A DNA stretch of 64,000 bases from Hermatobates lingyangjiaoensis (lineage: Eukaryota; Arthropoda; Insecta; Hemiptera; Hermatobatidae). Below, one piece after another: positions 22,230 to 31,649 of the stretch. The notes below the pieces were generated by a model. It did no database searches, was not told where the DNA came from, and was given only the letters and a program-made list of their open reading frames with translations. The translations under genes and the position numbers were made by a program. Numbering within the stretch: position 1 is the stretch's first letter; each line of letters opens with the position of its first letter. The stretch covers positions 1 to 64,000 of the forward strand of contig JAPFBL010000371.1 of the NCBI GenBank assembly GCA_026182355.1, written 5' to 3'.

Positions 22230-24105
22230 AATTTCTGTATTTTAGATTGTCTATAATAAGTAATTACTAATGCTTGTTAAGACGAATTGAGTTTACTGTC
22301 TTACCCATTGCTACACCTGTAATTTCTGTATTTTAGATTGTCTATAATAAGTAATTACTAATGCTTGTTAAGACGAATTGAGTTTACTGTCTTACCCATT
22401 GGTAAACGTGTAATTTCTTTATTATAGATTATCTATAATAAGTAATTACTAATGCTTGTTAAGACGAATTGAGTTTACTGTCTTACCCATTGGTAAACGT
22501 GTAATTTCTGTATTATAGATTATCTATAATAAGTAATTACTAATGCTTGTTAAGACGAATTTAGTTTATTATCTTACACATAGGTAAATCTGAAATTTCT
22601 TTATTTTAGGTTATCTATAATAAGTAATTACTAATGCTAGTTAAGACGAATTGAGTTTACTGTCTTACCGATTTCTACGCCTGTAATTTCTGTATTTTAG
22701 ATTGTCTATAATAAGTAATTACTAATGTTTGTTAAGAATTGAGTTTACTGTCTTACCCATTGCTACGCCTGTAATTTCTGTATTTTAGATTGTCTATAAT
22801 AAGTAATTACTAATGCTTGTTAAGAATTGAGTTTACTGTCTTACCCATTGCTACACCTGTAATTTCTGTATTTTAGATTGTCTATAATAAGTAATTACTA
22901 ATGCTTGTTAAGACGAATTGAGTTTACTGTCTTACCCATTGCTACACCTGTAATTTCTGTATTTTAGATTGTCTATAATAAGTAATTACTAATGCTTGTT
23001 AAGACGAATTGAGTTTACTGTCTTACCCATTGCTACACCTGTAATTTCTGTATTTTAGATTGTCTATAATAAGTAATTACTAATGCTTGTTAAGAATTGA
23101 GTTTACTGTCTTACCCATTGCTACACCTGTAATTTCTGTTATTTAGGTTTTCTATAATAAGTAATTACTAATGTTTGTTAAGACGTATTTAGTTTACTGT
23201 CTTACCCATTGGTAAACGTGTAATTTCTGTTATTTAGGTTTTCTATAATAAGTAATCACTAATGCTTGTTAAGACGAATTGAGTTTACTGTCTTACCCAT
23301 TGCTACGCCTGTAATTTCTGTATTTTAGATTGTCTATAATAAGTAATTACTAATGCTTGTTAAGACGAATTTAGTTTATTATCTTACACATAGGTAAATC
23401 TGAAATTTCTTTATTTTAGGTTTTCTATAATAAGTAATCACTAATGCTTGTTAAGACGAATTGAGTTTACTGTCTTACCCATTGCTACGCCTGTAATTTC
23501 TGTATTTTAGATTGTCTATAATAAGTAATTACTAATGTTTGTTAAGAATTGAGTTTACTGTCTTACCCATTGCTACGCCTGTAATTTCTGTATTTTAGAT
23601 TGTCTATAATAAGTAATTACTAATGTTTGTTAAGAATTGAGTTTACTGTCTTACCCATTGCTACACCTGTAATTTCTGTATTTTAGATTGTCTATAATAA
23701 GTAATTACTAATGCTTGTTAAGACGAATTGAGTTTACTGTCTTACCCATTGCTACACCTGTAATTTCTGTATTTTAGATTGTCTATAATAAGTAATTACT
23801 AATGCTTGTTAAGACGAATTGAGTTTACTGTCTTACCCATTGCTACGCCTGTAATTTCTGTATTTTAGATTGTCTATAATAAGTAATTACTAATGCTTGT
23901 TAAGACGAATTGAGTTTACTGTCTTACCCATTGCTACACCTGTAATTTCTGTATTTTAGATTGTCTATAATAAGTAATTACTAATGCTTGTTAAGACGAA
24001 TTGAGTTTACTGTCTTACCCATTGCTACACCTGTAATTTCTGTATTTTACGTTATCTATAATAAGTAATTACTAATGCTTGTTAAACAATTAGTTTACTA
24101 GTTTA
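22230..24105. repeat. Satellite, 91-bp unit, about twenty copies
   Basis: Unit: AATTTCTGTATTTTAGATTG, TCTATAATAAGTAATTACTA, ATGCTTGTTAAGACGAATTG, AGTTTACTGTCTTACCCATT, GCTACACCTGT. Starts at 22,230 and 22,321 give 91 bp; an 88-bp subtype lacks ACG in GTTAAG(ACG)AATTG. A diverged subtype (GACGAATTTAGTTTATTATC / ACACATAGGTAAATC) recurs at 22,553 and 23,366 with matching neighbours, indicating duplication of a multi-unit block of about 813 bp. Confidence 0.95.
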
Positions 24106-24775
24106 CCCATTCTAAACGTCATTTAAATAAAAATATTGTTAATTAGTTGTTCTATATAATAATACTAGAGTTGTTAAGAGATTGAGTTAACATGTCCTTA
24201 CATTGTAAGTGTAAATTTCTTGTTTTGATTATAACTTAATAAAAGTAATCAACAAATTCCATCCAATGGATCAAATATGATGAGTTTAGCTGAGAGTCTT
24301 AACACATTGCTTACTCAGAAATTAAAAATATCTTTAAAGATATAGGTCTATAAGAAGTAAGATTACTAATGTTGTTAGAGAATTGAGTTTACTGTCTTAC
24401 TCATTGCTACCCTGTAATTGTACTGTATTTTAATGGTACCAACACCATAACGATAATTAAATTATTTAAGGGAGAAATAGTGCAGTTTAACTGAGATGCA
24501 GAGGAGAGAAGATAAGGTGACTCATGAACATAAGCCTGGTTCATTTCTGTTATCATCTTGAAGATTGTCTAATAACCGAAAAGTTAATAACTGCAAGTGC
24601 TCGTGTTAAGATGATTTAAGTTTACTGTCTTGACGTCATTGCTACACTTTCTTGTAATTTCATCGTTTTTTACTGATTGTCTATAATAAGTAATTACTAA
24701 TGAATTGTTAAACAAAATTAAAGTATAACTGTTCTACCCATAAAAAATAGCTAACAGCCTGTAACTATTCTGTAT
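24106..24775. other. Interlaced satellite/unique sequence, probable artefact
   Basis: Alternating snippets match the 91-bp satellite (GATTGTCT-ATAA, GTTAAG, TTTACTGTCTT, CATTGCTACAC, TGTAATTT) and the unique stretch 25,040-25,580 (ACCGAAAA, AACTGCAAGTGCT, ATTTAAGT, GACGTCATT, CATCGTTTTTTA) in the same order as each source. This is what a consensus built from two mis-stacked read sets looks like. The region also repeats the TCCATCCAATGGATCAAATA and TTTAACTGAGATGCAGAGGA strings found at 25,188 and 25,398. Confidence 0.7.
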
Positions 24776-25005
24776 TTATAGATTGTCTATAATAAGTTAA
24801 TTACTAAATGCTTGTTAAGACGAATTGAGTTTACTGTCTTACCCATTGCTACACCTGTAATTTCTGTATTTTAGATTGTCTATAATAAGTAATTACTAAT
24901 GCTTGTTAAGACGAATTGAGTTTACTGTCTTACCCATTGCTACACCTGTAATTTCTGTATTTTACGTTATCTATAATAAGTAATTACTAATGCTTGTTAA
25001 AACAA
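24776..25005. repeat. 91-bp satellite, last regular units
   Basis: Regular units resume (ATGCTTGTTAAGACGAATTG, CTTACCCATTGCTACACCTG) for about two and a half copies before decaying near 25,005. Confidence 0.9.
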
Positions 25006-25580
25006 ATTAAGTTTACAGTTTTACCCATTACTAAACGTCATTCTTAAACATAAAAATCAACTGTGTCTAACTTATTGTTTATTTAAATAATACTAGAATT
25101 GTTAGGCATGGTGTAATCATGTCCTGTGTATTATAGTAGGTGTAAAGATTCTTGTTTTGATATAACTTAATATAAAATAACAACAAATTCCATCCAATGG
25201 ATCAAATATGGATGAGTAGCTGAGGAGTTTAAACTTCTTATTCAGAAATTAAAAATATCTTTAACAGATAAGGAAAGGAAGAAGGATAAAATGGAAGAAG
25301 ATAAGATAGGAAAATACTCTTTGATGATTGTACTAAATTTATGGTACCAACCACCATAACGATAAAAAAAATTATTTGAATGGGGAGAAATAGTGCAGTT
25401 TAACTGAGATGCAGAGGAGAGAAGAGATAAGGTGACTATGAACAGTAAGCCTGGTTTCCTTTTTTTTATCACTCTTGAAGACGGTTAAAACCGAAAATTA
25501 GAAACTGCAAGTGCTGCGTTTTTAATTATTTAAGTTTTTTGACGTCATTCAACTTTCTTTTTATTCCATCGTTTTTTATA
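25006..25580. other. Non-satellite sequence next to the array
   Basis: Decayed satellite at the start passes into sequence with TTCCATCCAATGGATCAAAT, GGTACCAACCACCATAACGA, TTTAACTGAGATGCAGAGGA and ACTGCAAGTGCTGCG. All reappear, mixed with satellite, in 24,106-24,775. No gene recognised. Confidence 0.6.
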
Positions 25581-25586
25581 GCTGAA

Positions 25587-25705
25587 GTATATATATATAT
25601 ATATATATATAAAAGAAGATTTAGCAACAAACATGTCAAATGTCAATGAACGTTCAAACCGCAATAAAAAATAAGAGAAAAGACTAAGGTCCATGAACCG
25701 TATCT
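25587..25705. mobile_element. (TA)n followed by decayed FB1 half
   Basis: A (TA) tract at 25,588-25,610 is followed by AGATTTAGCAACAAACATG, TCAATGAACGTTCAAACCGC and AATAAGAGAAAAGACTAAGG, a diverged left arm of FB1. No right arm is seen. Confidence 0.55.
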
Positions 25706-25860
25706 AGTAGTTTACATATTTATTTATAAAATAAATTTATATTATAAAATTTTATGTATTTATAAAATAAAATGTGCAAACATTTTGGTTTCTATTTAAT
25801 AATATGACGACGACTCTTATCAGCCTTCATATATCAGCATATATATATATTTATATATAC

Positions 25861-26074
25861 ATAAAAAGATTTCACATAAACACGCAAAATAACAAGCAAT
25901 GATCAAACCACAATATGAAATGGGAAAACAAGACTAAGACCTTTCAACCGTAACAAGTGGTCTTCGTCAGAGTCAAAAACCCAGCAGTTGGGTTTTTGAC
26001 TCTGACGAAGACCACTTGTTACGGTTGAAAGGTCTTAGTATTGTTTTCTCATTTCATATTGTAGTTTCATCATG
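25861..26074. mobile_element. Fold-back element FB1
   Basis: Long outer end AAAAAGATTTCACATAAACA, arm from CAATGATCAAACC to GAGTCAAAAACCCAG, a minimal loop, and the inverted arm with GACTCTGACGAAGACCACTT, GTTACGGTTGAAAGGTCTTA and GTAGTTTCATCATGG. Both arms share three variants against other copies: AATATGAAAT, AAGACCTTTC and AACAAGTGGTC. The right arm also has two private changes. The 87- and 60-residue frames across its edge are shadows. Confidence 0.92.
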
Positions 26075-26283
26075 GATATACATATATATTCACTTAATAA
26101 ACGGAAGACGTTCCAAACTGGACACAATTCCAGTTCAAAATCGAAGAAGAATAACGCACAGAGTAATGAAACACACAAGTTTTTACAAGAAACGCACAAG
26201 ATACATACTCAAATTTTTTTGCAATATGTTTTCAGGGGAAAAGAGAATGGGTGACCAAGCATTTCACAGTAAACTTTAGATAG

Positions 26284-26578
26284 GAGTAAAGGAATGAACA
26301 CACTTACAGTCTCTAATTTTCGTTTGAACCGTCATCAGGAGAGTAGAGATAAGGATACCAAACGCACCTGCGAAGCGACGGTTGGAGACTAAAAGTGTTG
26401 TCACACTGTTTAATAATAAACTAGATATTTGTACTTGACTTCAACCGGGCATGCATGCGACAACACTGTTGGTCTCCAACCGTCGCTTCGCAAGTCTGTC
26501 TGGTGTTCCTATCTCTACTCTCCTGATGACAGTTCAACCAAAAATGAGAGACTGTAAGTGTGTTCGTCCCTTTACTAT
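26284..26578. mobile_element. Fold-back element FB2
   Basis: Arms of about 110 bp: left AGTAAAGGAATGAACACACT, ACAGTCTCTAATTTTCG, TTTGAACCGTCATCAGGAGA; right mirrored as TCTCCTGATGACAGTTCAAC, GAGAGACTGTAAGTGTGTTC, CCCTTTACT. The loop is about 66 bases with a CATGCATG core. The minus reading of the left arm gives CTGATGA-CGGTTCAAAC-GAAA-ATTA-GAGAC with flanking TCTC/GAGA, a hammerhead-like plan. Confidence 0.85.
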
Positions 26579-26605
26579 TTATTTCTAGTTTATTATGTTA
26601 CTGTG

Positions 26606-26606
26606 G

Positions 26607-26641
<35 letters not shown>

Positions 26642-26650
26642 TATATACCA
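26606..26650. repeat. (TA)n microsatellite
   Basis: Interrupted TA dinucleotide tract between an FB2 element and an FB5 fragment. Confidence 0.95.
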
Positions 26651-26803
26651 TGATAAACGAAAAACGGTCCGGCAGGACAAATAACAATTAAAATAAGCAG
26701 TGACACATGAACAGAAACACAACAAAGACTCACTTTTCAATATTTCGACCGTAATGGCGGTCGTCCTCAGGAGAAGAAGTGAATTGACGGAGGGACGACA
26801 GTC
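26651..26803 (-). mobile_element. PLE terminus family FB5, single arm
   Basis: The minus strand reads TTCTCCTGAGGACGACCG, CCATTA, CGGTCGAAATATTG, AAAAGTGAGTCTTTGTTG. Core CTGAGGA, a perfect 5-bp hairpin GACCG/CGGTC and GAAA follow the hammerhead-like layout with one extra base (C) between CTGAGGA and the hairpin. Related to 34,365, 50,640, 54,155 and 56,256. Flanked by (TA)n on both sides. Confidence 0.75.
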
Positions 26804-26892
26804 AACTATATATATATAGTATACTATATATACTTATATATATATACTATATATATATAACACTATAGTATATATATATATATATACTTTAT
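26804..26892. repeat. (TA)n-rich tract
   Basis: Interrupted TA tract with ACTATATATA / TATATAGT inversions. Confidence 0.95.
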
Positions 26893-26899
26893 CGATGAT

Positions 26900-27068
26900 A
26901 ATACGATCCGAAACGGACAAATAAAGTTCAATGTAGATAAAGAAACATGGAGATATTAAAAACACATGTAATCATGTGTCTCTAATTTCTGGTTTAAACC
27001 GTCTACAGGAGAGATAAGAGGAAAACCAAAGCGCACTTGTACAGAGACGATTGGAGACCAACAATATA
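26900..27068. mobile_element. FB2 half element
   Basis: Begins ACGATCCGAAACGGACAAAT, AAGTTCAATGTAG, then ATGTGTCTCTAATTTCTGG, TTTAAACCGTCTACAGGAG and GAGACGATTGGAGACCAAC. The outer segment matches the far end of the FB2 copy at 36,705-37,012. Only one arm is present; it stops at a short TA tract. Confidence 0.8.
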
Positions 27069-27074
27069 TATACA

Positions 27075-27590
27075 AAAATATGCTTTTATTACACAATTTT
27101 AAAGTGGTTATTTAGAATTTACTCTTCCATGTGGAAAGTAAATATGGTAAATTGAATGTTTATAACATGTTAGATTTTTAGTAATTAAATAATTACAGTT
27201 TAGTTATTTCAAAACTAAATGAACGTAAACTTGGAATTTACCCTCTATTCCATGAGGTTTGAATAATGAAAGTGTTGTTAATTAAGAAGGAAGATAGTTA
27301 AAGGGTGTTATTAAAGACTATTTAAGCATGTTTAATTTTGGCAAATTGCGTTTGCTAATGAAGTGAAAAGGATTTTGCTTCCTATCCAGTAATGAAGAAG
27401 TCTGACTTGAGAGCTTGTTAACTTAGGCTGAGAGTTACAAGCTAATGGTCAAGTTGCTCAACTCAAGTTGTTTTGTGGCTAGTGGTGTTGCGCTAATTAG
27501 TTTAAAATATTGTTTTGTGTTTTAATGGATTAGAATGAATAGAGGGAAAGCTCTATAACTCTGAAGGAAAGTTGGCCTAGTTTATACAAA
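27075..27590. other. Unannotated stretch
   Basis: Non-repetitive, moderately AT-rich. No gene recognised. Confidence 0.4.
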
Positions 27591-27592
27591 GC

Positions 27593-27594
<2 letters not shown>

Positions 27595-27624
<30 letters not shown>
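27595..27624 (+). repeat. (GT)n microsatellite
   Basis: About 15 GT units. The 110-residue minus-strand frame (27,530-27,862) over it contains an encoded HT run and no recognisable domain. Confidence 0.95.
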
Positions 27625-27628
<4 letters not shown>

Positions 27629-28011
27629 CGAAAAGGGGAGACTGTCAGGGATTTCAGGCAAGAAGGTGAAGCAAGTATAGGAGCCCTTAACTAAGTTAGA
27701 ACGTTTCATTTGGCATTGTGTTGAAATGCTCTCTACATTAGGGCAATTATTTAGTCTGCCTTTTCGAGACTGTCTATTGTGTGCCATCAAGGGTCGAAAC
27801 AATGCCACCCTCAACGACTCAAAGCAGTTAGGTGTCCTTACTCTTGTCTCCAAGAAAAGCATTCAGTGACTTTCATCTTTCTAATCATGCACTGACCTTT
27901 TCATATAAACTTGACAATATATGACACTGTATAAATAAAAAGAAACTGTGGAGGTTACGATAGTCAAAAAGTTTTGAATAAATATTTTATGTATAAATAT
28001 ATACATAAACA

Positions 28012-28088
28012 TTTCACATAAACGCTTGAAATAACAATCAATGATGAAACCACAATAAGAAATGGGAAAACAAGACTAAGATCTTTCC
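28012..28088. mobile_element. FB1 half, fused to an FB2 element
   Basis: ATTTCACATAAACGCTTGAA, AACAATCAATGATGAAACC and GGGAAAACAAGACTAAGATC are a normal FB1 left arm up to ATCTTTC. There the sequence switches abruptly to the FB2 start CGTTCAATGTAGAAAAAG, with no (TA)n or second FB1 arm. Confidence 0.85.
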
Positions 28089-28305
28089 GTTCAATGTAGA
28101 AAAAGAAACAGAGAAAATACAAGCACACACATACAGTGTCCAATTTTTGGTTTGAACTGTCTTAAGGAGAGATAAGAAAGGGAAACCAGGCGCACTGGTT
28201 TGGTTCTCTTATCTCTCCTTAAGAAGGTTCGAAGCGAAAATTAGACACTGTAAGAGAGTACTTTTAATTTCTCGTTGTATTTTTTTCCACATTAAACTGT
28301 CTATA
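28089..28305. mobile_element. Fold-back element FB2, compact copy
   Basis: Left arm GTTCAATGTAGAAAAAG, GTGTCCAATTTTTGG, TTTGAACTGTCTTAAGGAGA; right arm TCTCCTTAAGAAGGTTCGAA, GCGAAAATTAGACACTG, TTTTTTCCACATTAAAC. The loop is a few bases around CTGGTTTGGTT. Core here is CTTAAGA, mutated from CTGAAGA. Confidence 0.85.
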
Positions 28306-29480
28306 TATACTTATATAAATTTACGTAGGAGTTATTTAAAATAGTTAATATCGTGGTTCATATTAACTATTCCCTCGATTAACACCGCTGGACTTTTAAA
28401 AGTACAAAATAATTATGTTATTAAAATGGTGTTACTGTCAAACATTCCTGAACGATTACCCTAAAATGATGAATGAAAATATATAATATCAGTCTAACTA
28501 ATTAAAGAAAAAGACGGATATCCAAGTACATATAAAGAAAACGGATAGTTCTTTCTTTTGGATGTGAAGACTCTTGGTTTTTTCTCATTGTATCTCTCAT
28601 TGATATCTTATCGGGCTGTATGAACCCTCTTTATTATGCTACTATATGAAGTTTCTCACTGAATCTTGCAATGAAATCATTCAATACGACACAAGCATAT
28701 CTCTCAAATCGGCTGATCAAGTAAATAACGTACCGTAGGCTCAAGCAAAAAAAAGTAAATCTGAAAGCGCCTTGGCTGAATTTATATCTGACTTTAAATT
28801 TTTAAAACACCATTCTAAAATCTTAATTTGATAAAAAAAAATTTAGGACCATTATCAAACTTATTTATGGCGTTGTTATAACAAGTGTAGTTATTTTGAA
28901 AAATAGCTTTCACGTCATTCTACTAAAATGTAATTGATTGTTTCAGCTTGGAATATCACATCAGTATTCCGTTACATTCCTAAAAATATTCATGATGCAA
29001 TTTCGTTATTGTAATGTGTTTTTAATCGTGTTATGTTGAATCTTTTTACATAATACAGTTTCATACCTATGCTTGGTATATTTTCATTTAAGCTACTTTC
29101 CAATGCACAACACTTTTAAACCTTGCCTTTATGCTAATGCTCTTCTTCCATTCATCCCGAATGACAGTTTTCTTTTCAATGTTACACAATTTATCTTCAT
29201 TTTTCTCAAATAAATTTTCTAAGGAACAATTTTTTTTCTTTATATTGGTAAAGAAAAAAAATTGTAATCGTAACAAATTTTTTCAAGATAAATTATTCTT
29301 ATATTTATTCCATTGAAGAAAATATGAAAAGGAAGATCTTGAGACAGAATTATTGTGACCTACTAATTTAAATAAAATCTAATATTCAGATTAGAATAAA
29401 TAAAACATAATTTTAAAAATCAGGATGAGTTCTGTTTGAGGGCAAAAGGACGAAAAAAAAAAAAGAAGAATTAATCCTTT
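28306..29480. other. Unannotated stretch
   Basis: AT-rich. A small inverted pair (AGGAACAATTTTTTTTCTTT / AAAGAAAAAAAATTGTAATC near 29,221-29,270) explains overlapping frames on both strands. No gene recognised. Confidence 0.4.
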
Positions 29481-29484
29481 CTGG

Positions 29485-29665
29485 GACGCTGTGAGTTAAT
29501 TTGCATCATTGTTGGCGGATTTTCCAGGACCCTTGTCCCGCTCTCTTGTTTTCAAATCCGTATTCAAACGTTGATGAAATCCTCTCAAATGCAAATTGGG
29601 TTAGGTTTGTGGAAAAACACGTCTGCCACAATGACGTCAATATCTGCAGCCCAAGTGGGAAATTT
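29485..29665. promoter_or_regulatory. Candidate regulatory island with octamers and CRE
   Basis: Non-repetitive, GC-richer than flanks. It contains ATTTGCAT at 29,499-29,506, its reverse ATGCAAAT at 29,589-29,596 (POU/octamer-type sites) and a full TGACGTCA (CRE/ATF-type) at 29,632-29,639. The site clustering is direct observation; enhancer function is inference. The 87-codon plus frame over it has no recognised domain. Confidence 0.35.
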
Positions 29666-29939
29666 AATATTTCTATTTTGACACAGAAATTATTCTTTTT
29701 ATACTTAAAAAACTTTTTTTTTAATTATCTACAAACATTATCAGAAAAAAACATGTTCTGCTAATTTCAAACAATAGAATAAAAACAAATCTATATTAAG
29801 ATATGAAACAGAATTTAAGTCTGTTTAAAATTCATAGATTTTTTTTCCTGTATTACGGAGCACTAAGTGATAGTACAAAGATGTTGGAACAAGAACAAAT
29901 AGAAATTGCCTTGGCTACTTCATCTATATATATATATAT

Positions 29940-30070
29940 GACAAGATTTCACAATAAATACCTGAAACAACAACGTTGAGTTGTTTTTTTGACTCTGACG
30001 AAGACCGCTTGTTACGGTTGAAAGATCTTAGTCTTTTTTTTCCCAATCTTTATTTTGGTTTGAACATTGA
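29940..30070. mobile_element. FB1 copy with truncated left arm
   Basis: A TA tract, then ACAAGATTTCACAATAAATA, a deleted left arm, and a complete right arm with GACTCTGACGAAGACCGC, TTGTTACGGTTGAAAGATCT and TTTGGTTTGAACATTGA. The left arm is reduced to its outer end. Confidence 0.85.
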
Positions 30071-30193
30071 TATATATCTATAATAATATAATAGTAATAA
30101 TAATAATTATTATTGTTGAATTTCAAAAACTATATATTAAAGGTGAAGGTAAATAAAGGATTTTTTTAAAATAAAAAAAATTATTAATGCTGC

Positions 30194-30195
<2 letters not shown>

Positions 30196-30230
<35 letters not shown>

Positions 30231-30293
30231 CAATGTATGTTTAAATGAAGGACTGCTTCCAACTTTTACAAATATATATATATATATATATAT
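30196..30293. repeat. Two (TA)n tracts around a short unique segment
   Basis: TA tracts at 30,197-30,229 and 30,272-30,293 border the FB1 copy that starts at 30,294. Confidence 0.95.
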
Positions 30294-30455
30294 AAAAAGA
30301 TTTCACATAAACACGTGAAACAACAATCAATGATCAAACCACAATAAGAAATGGGAAAACAAGACTAAGATCTTTCAACCGTAACAAGCGGTCTTCGTCA
30401 GAGTCAAAAACCCAACTGATCTTAGTCTTGTTTTCCCATTTCTTATTGTGGTTTG

Positions 30456-30460
<5 letters not shown>
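30294..30460. mobile_element. FB1 with short right arm
   Basis: Complete left arm from AAAAGATTTCACATAAACAC to GAGTCAAAAACCCAACT. The right arm is only GATCTTAGTCTTGTTTTCCC to GTGGTTTGATCAT, so the CTGACGA core and hairpin are missing on that side. Followed directly by (TA)n. Confidence 0.9.

Positions 30461-30499
<39 letters not shown>
30461..30499. repeat. (TA)n microsatellite
   Basis: About 19 TA units following the FB1 copy. Confidence 0.97.
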
Positions 30500-30501
<2 letters not shown>

Positions 30502-30575
30502 GTCTTTTTGCCGAAAATAATACATCCCCCGAAATAATCCTAGCATGATTTTCGGGACGTTTTGAACTAAGTGCA
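30500..30575 (+). mobile_element. DNA-transposon-like terminus fragment
   Basis: ACCGTCTTTTTGCCGAAAAT, AATACATCCCCCGAAATAAT and CCTAGCATGATTTTCGGGAC resemble a class of animal DNA-transposon ends with repeated CCGAAAATAA blocks. No partner end was found, so the fragment and its class are uncertain. Confidence 0.35.
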
Positions 30576-30689
30576 ATAAATCTCCAATAAAAGTTATATT
30601 CTACATACTATAAAAGAGTTTAAAATTGACAATAGGTAAGATAATACTACAAAGTGAACATAAGAAATTCGCAGGTTGCACTAGGTTTC

Positions 30690-30960
30690 TACACTATCAA
30701 TGTTGTCCTTTCATTCTGATGTCTCTAGTGTATCCTCGCAATGCAACTCTAACTGCTGTCTCTTCCGTGCCTGCCCCGTATTTAGTTTTAACATACTGTT
30801 GAAGTATGTAGTTTGATGATTCATGTTAGAGCTTAGTTCTAAAATATTTAGAGCTTCCAATATCATTAGCTTGTTTTTGTCTTTTTCTTAGTATAAAACC
30901 TTTGTATTGTTGGCTAGCATCTCTCGTGTGAGTTTGACTATGGGTATTAAGTTTATTGTC
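30690..30960 (-). pseudogene. Possible PLE endonuclease C-terminal relic
   Basis: A minus-strand frame reads ILEALNILELSSNMNHQTTY, then FNSMLKL and a stop at about 30,718. 'ILEAL-I-x-MNxQTxxFNxxLxL' is the usual ending of endonuclease-type PLE proteins. An upstream piece in another frame (THTRDASQQYKGFILRK) is less sure. At least one frameshift is needed. No GIY-YIG core was located. Confidence 0.4.
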
Positions 30961-31523
30961 TTTAGGACCACCTGCTGCCAGGTGCATAGTAAGACATTGA
31001 CGTCAAGTTGAATATGTTGATTTGAAAAATGACCCTAAATGATTTAGAAGTTCCTGTGTTGAAGCGATAAAGTGAGTGATTTTAATGACAAATATATTTA
31101 GATTATTTGCCAGAACATTTTTACATGACGAATGTTGATTGAACTCACGGAATGATTGAAAAATAATTTATTAGAAGGATGGTATTGAAAAATAAGTGGA
31201 ACTTAATAGCAGATCTTTTATTAAACAAATTTATAAAAAGACCTGAATCGTATCAACAGTCAAACTTGATTTAATAGAACTAGTCTCAAGTTCGAAAACT
31301 GATTGAATTTTTTCTTCTTGCATTAGTAATATGTTCAGAATTCTGTTTTATGGTACAAATATTCTAAAATATTTATAAAATGATACTAAAAGTATTAAGA
31401 AAATACGAAGGAGATGACGAGAAAATCACATAGAAGGGAATGTATTAAAGATAATTTAAAGATAGCAATGCCCATAAAAATAGAAAAAAAAAAGATGAAA
31501 AGTTGAAAACAATGGGTGTTTAA

Positions 31524-31625
31524 ATGAAATGTTATTCATGCGGAAGTCTTGGTCATAAATCTGAGGGATTTTTGTGCAAAGAAAAGTGCGTGAGATGTTT
31601 CAAATGCAACAACTTTTATACATAA
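31524..31625 (+). pseudogene. Retroelement zinc-knuckle (gag-like) relic
   Basis: A 33-codon frame includes CYSCGSLGHKSEGFLC and then KCVRCFKCNNF. Gag-like CCHC knuckles of LTR or DIRS-type retroelements have this GxLGHKSE context. The spacing between H and the last C is longer than canonical and the second knuckle is broken by a stop after NNFYT. No other parts of a retroelement were recognised nearby. A short decayed fragment. Confidence 0.5.
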
Positions 31626-31649
31626 ATCTTTCAAATGTTACGTTCCCAA

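Noticed and set aside
29120..29320. Overlapping 62- and 61-residue frames
   Set aside because: Low-complexity A/T sequence with an inverted pair gives frames on both strands.
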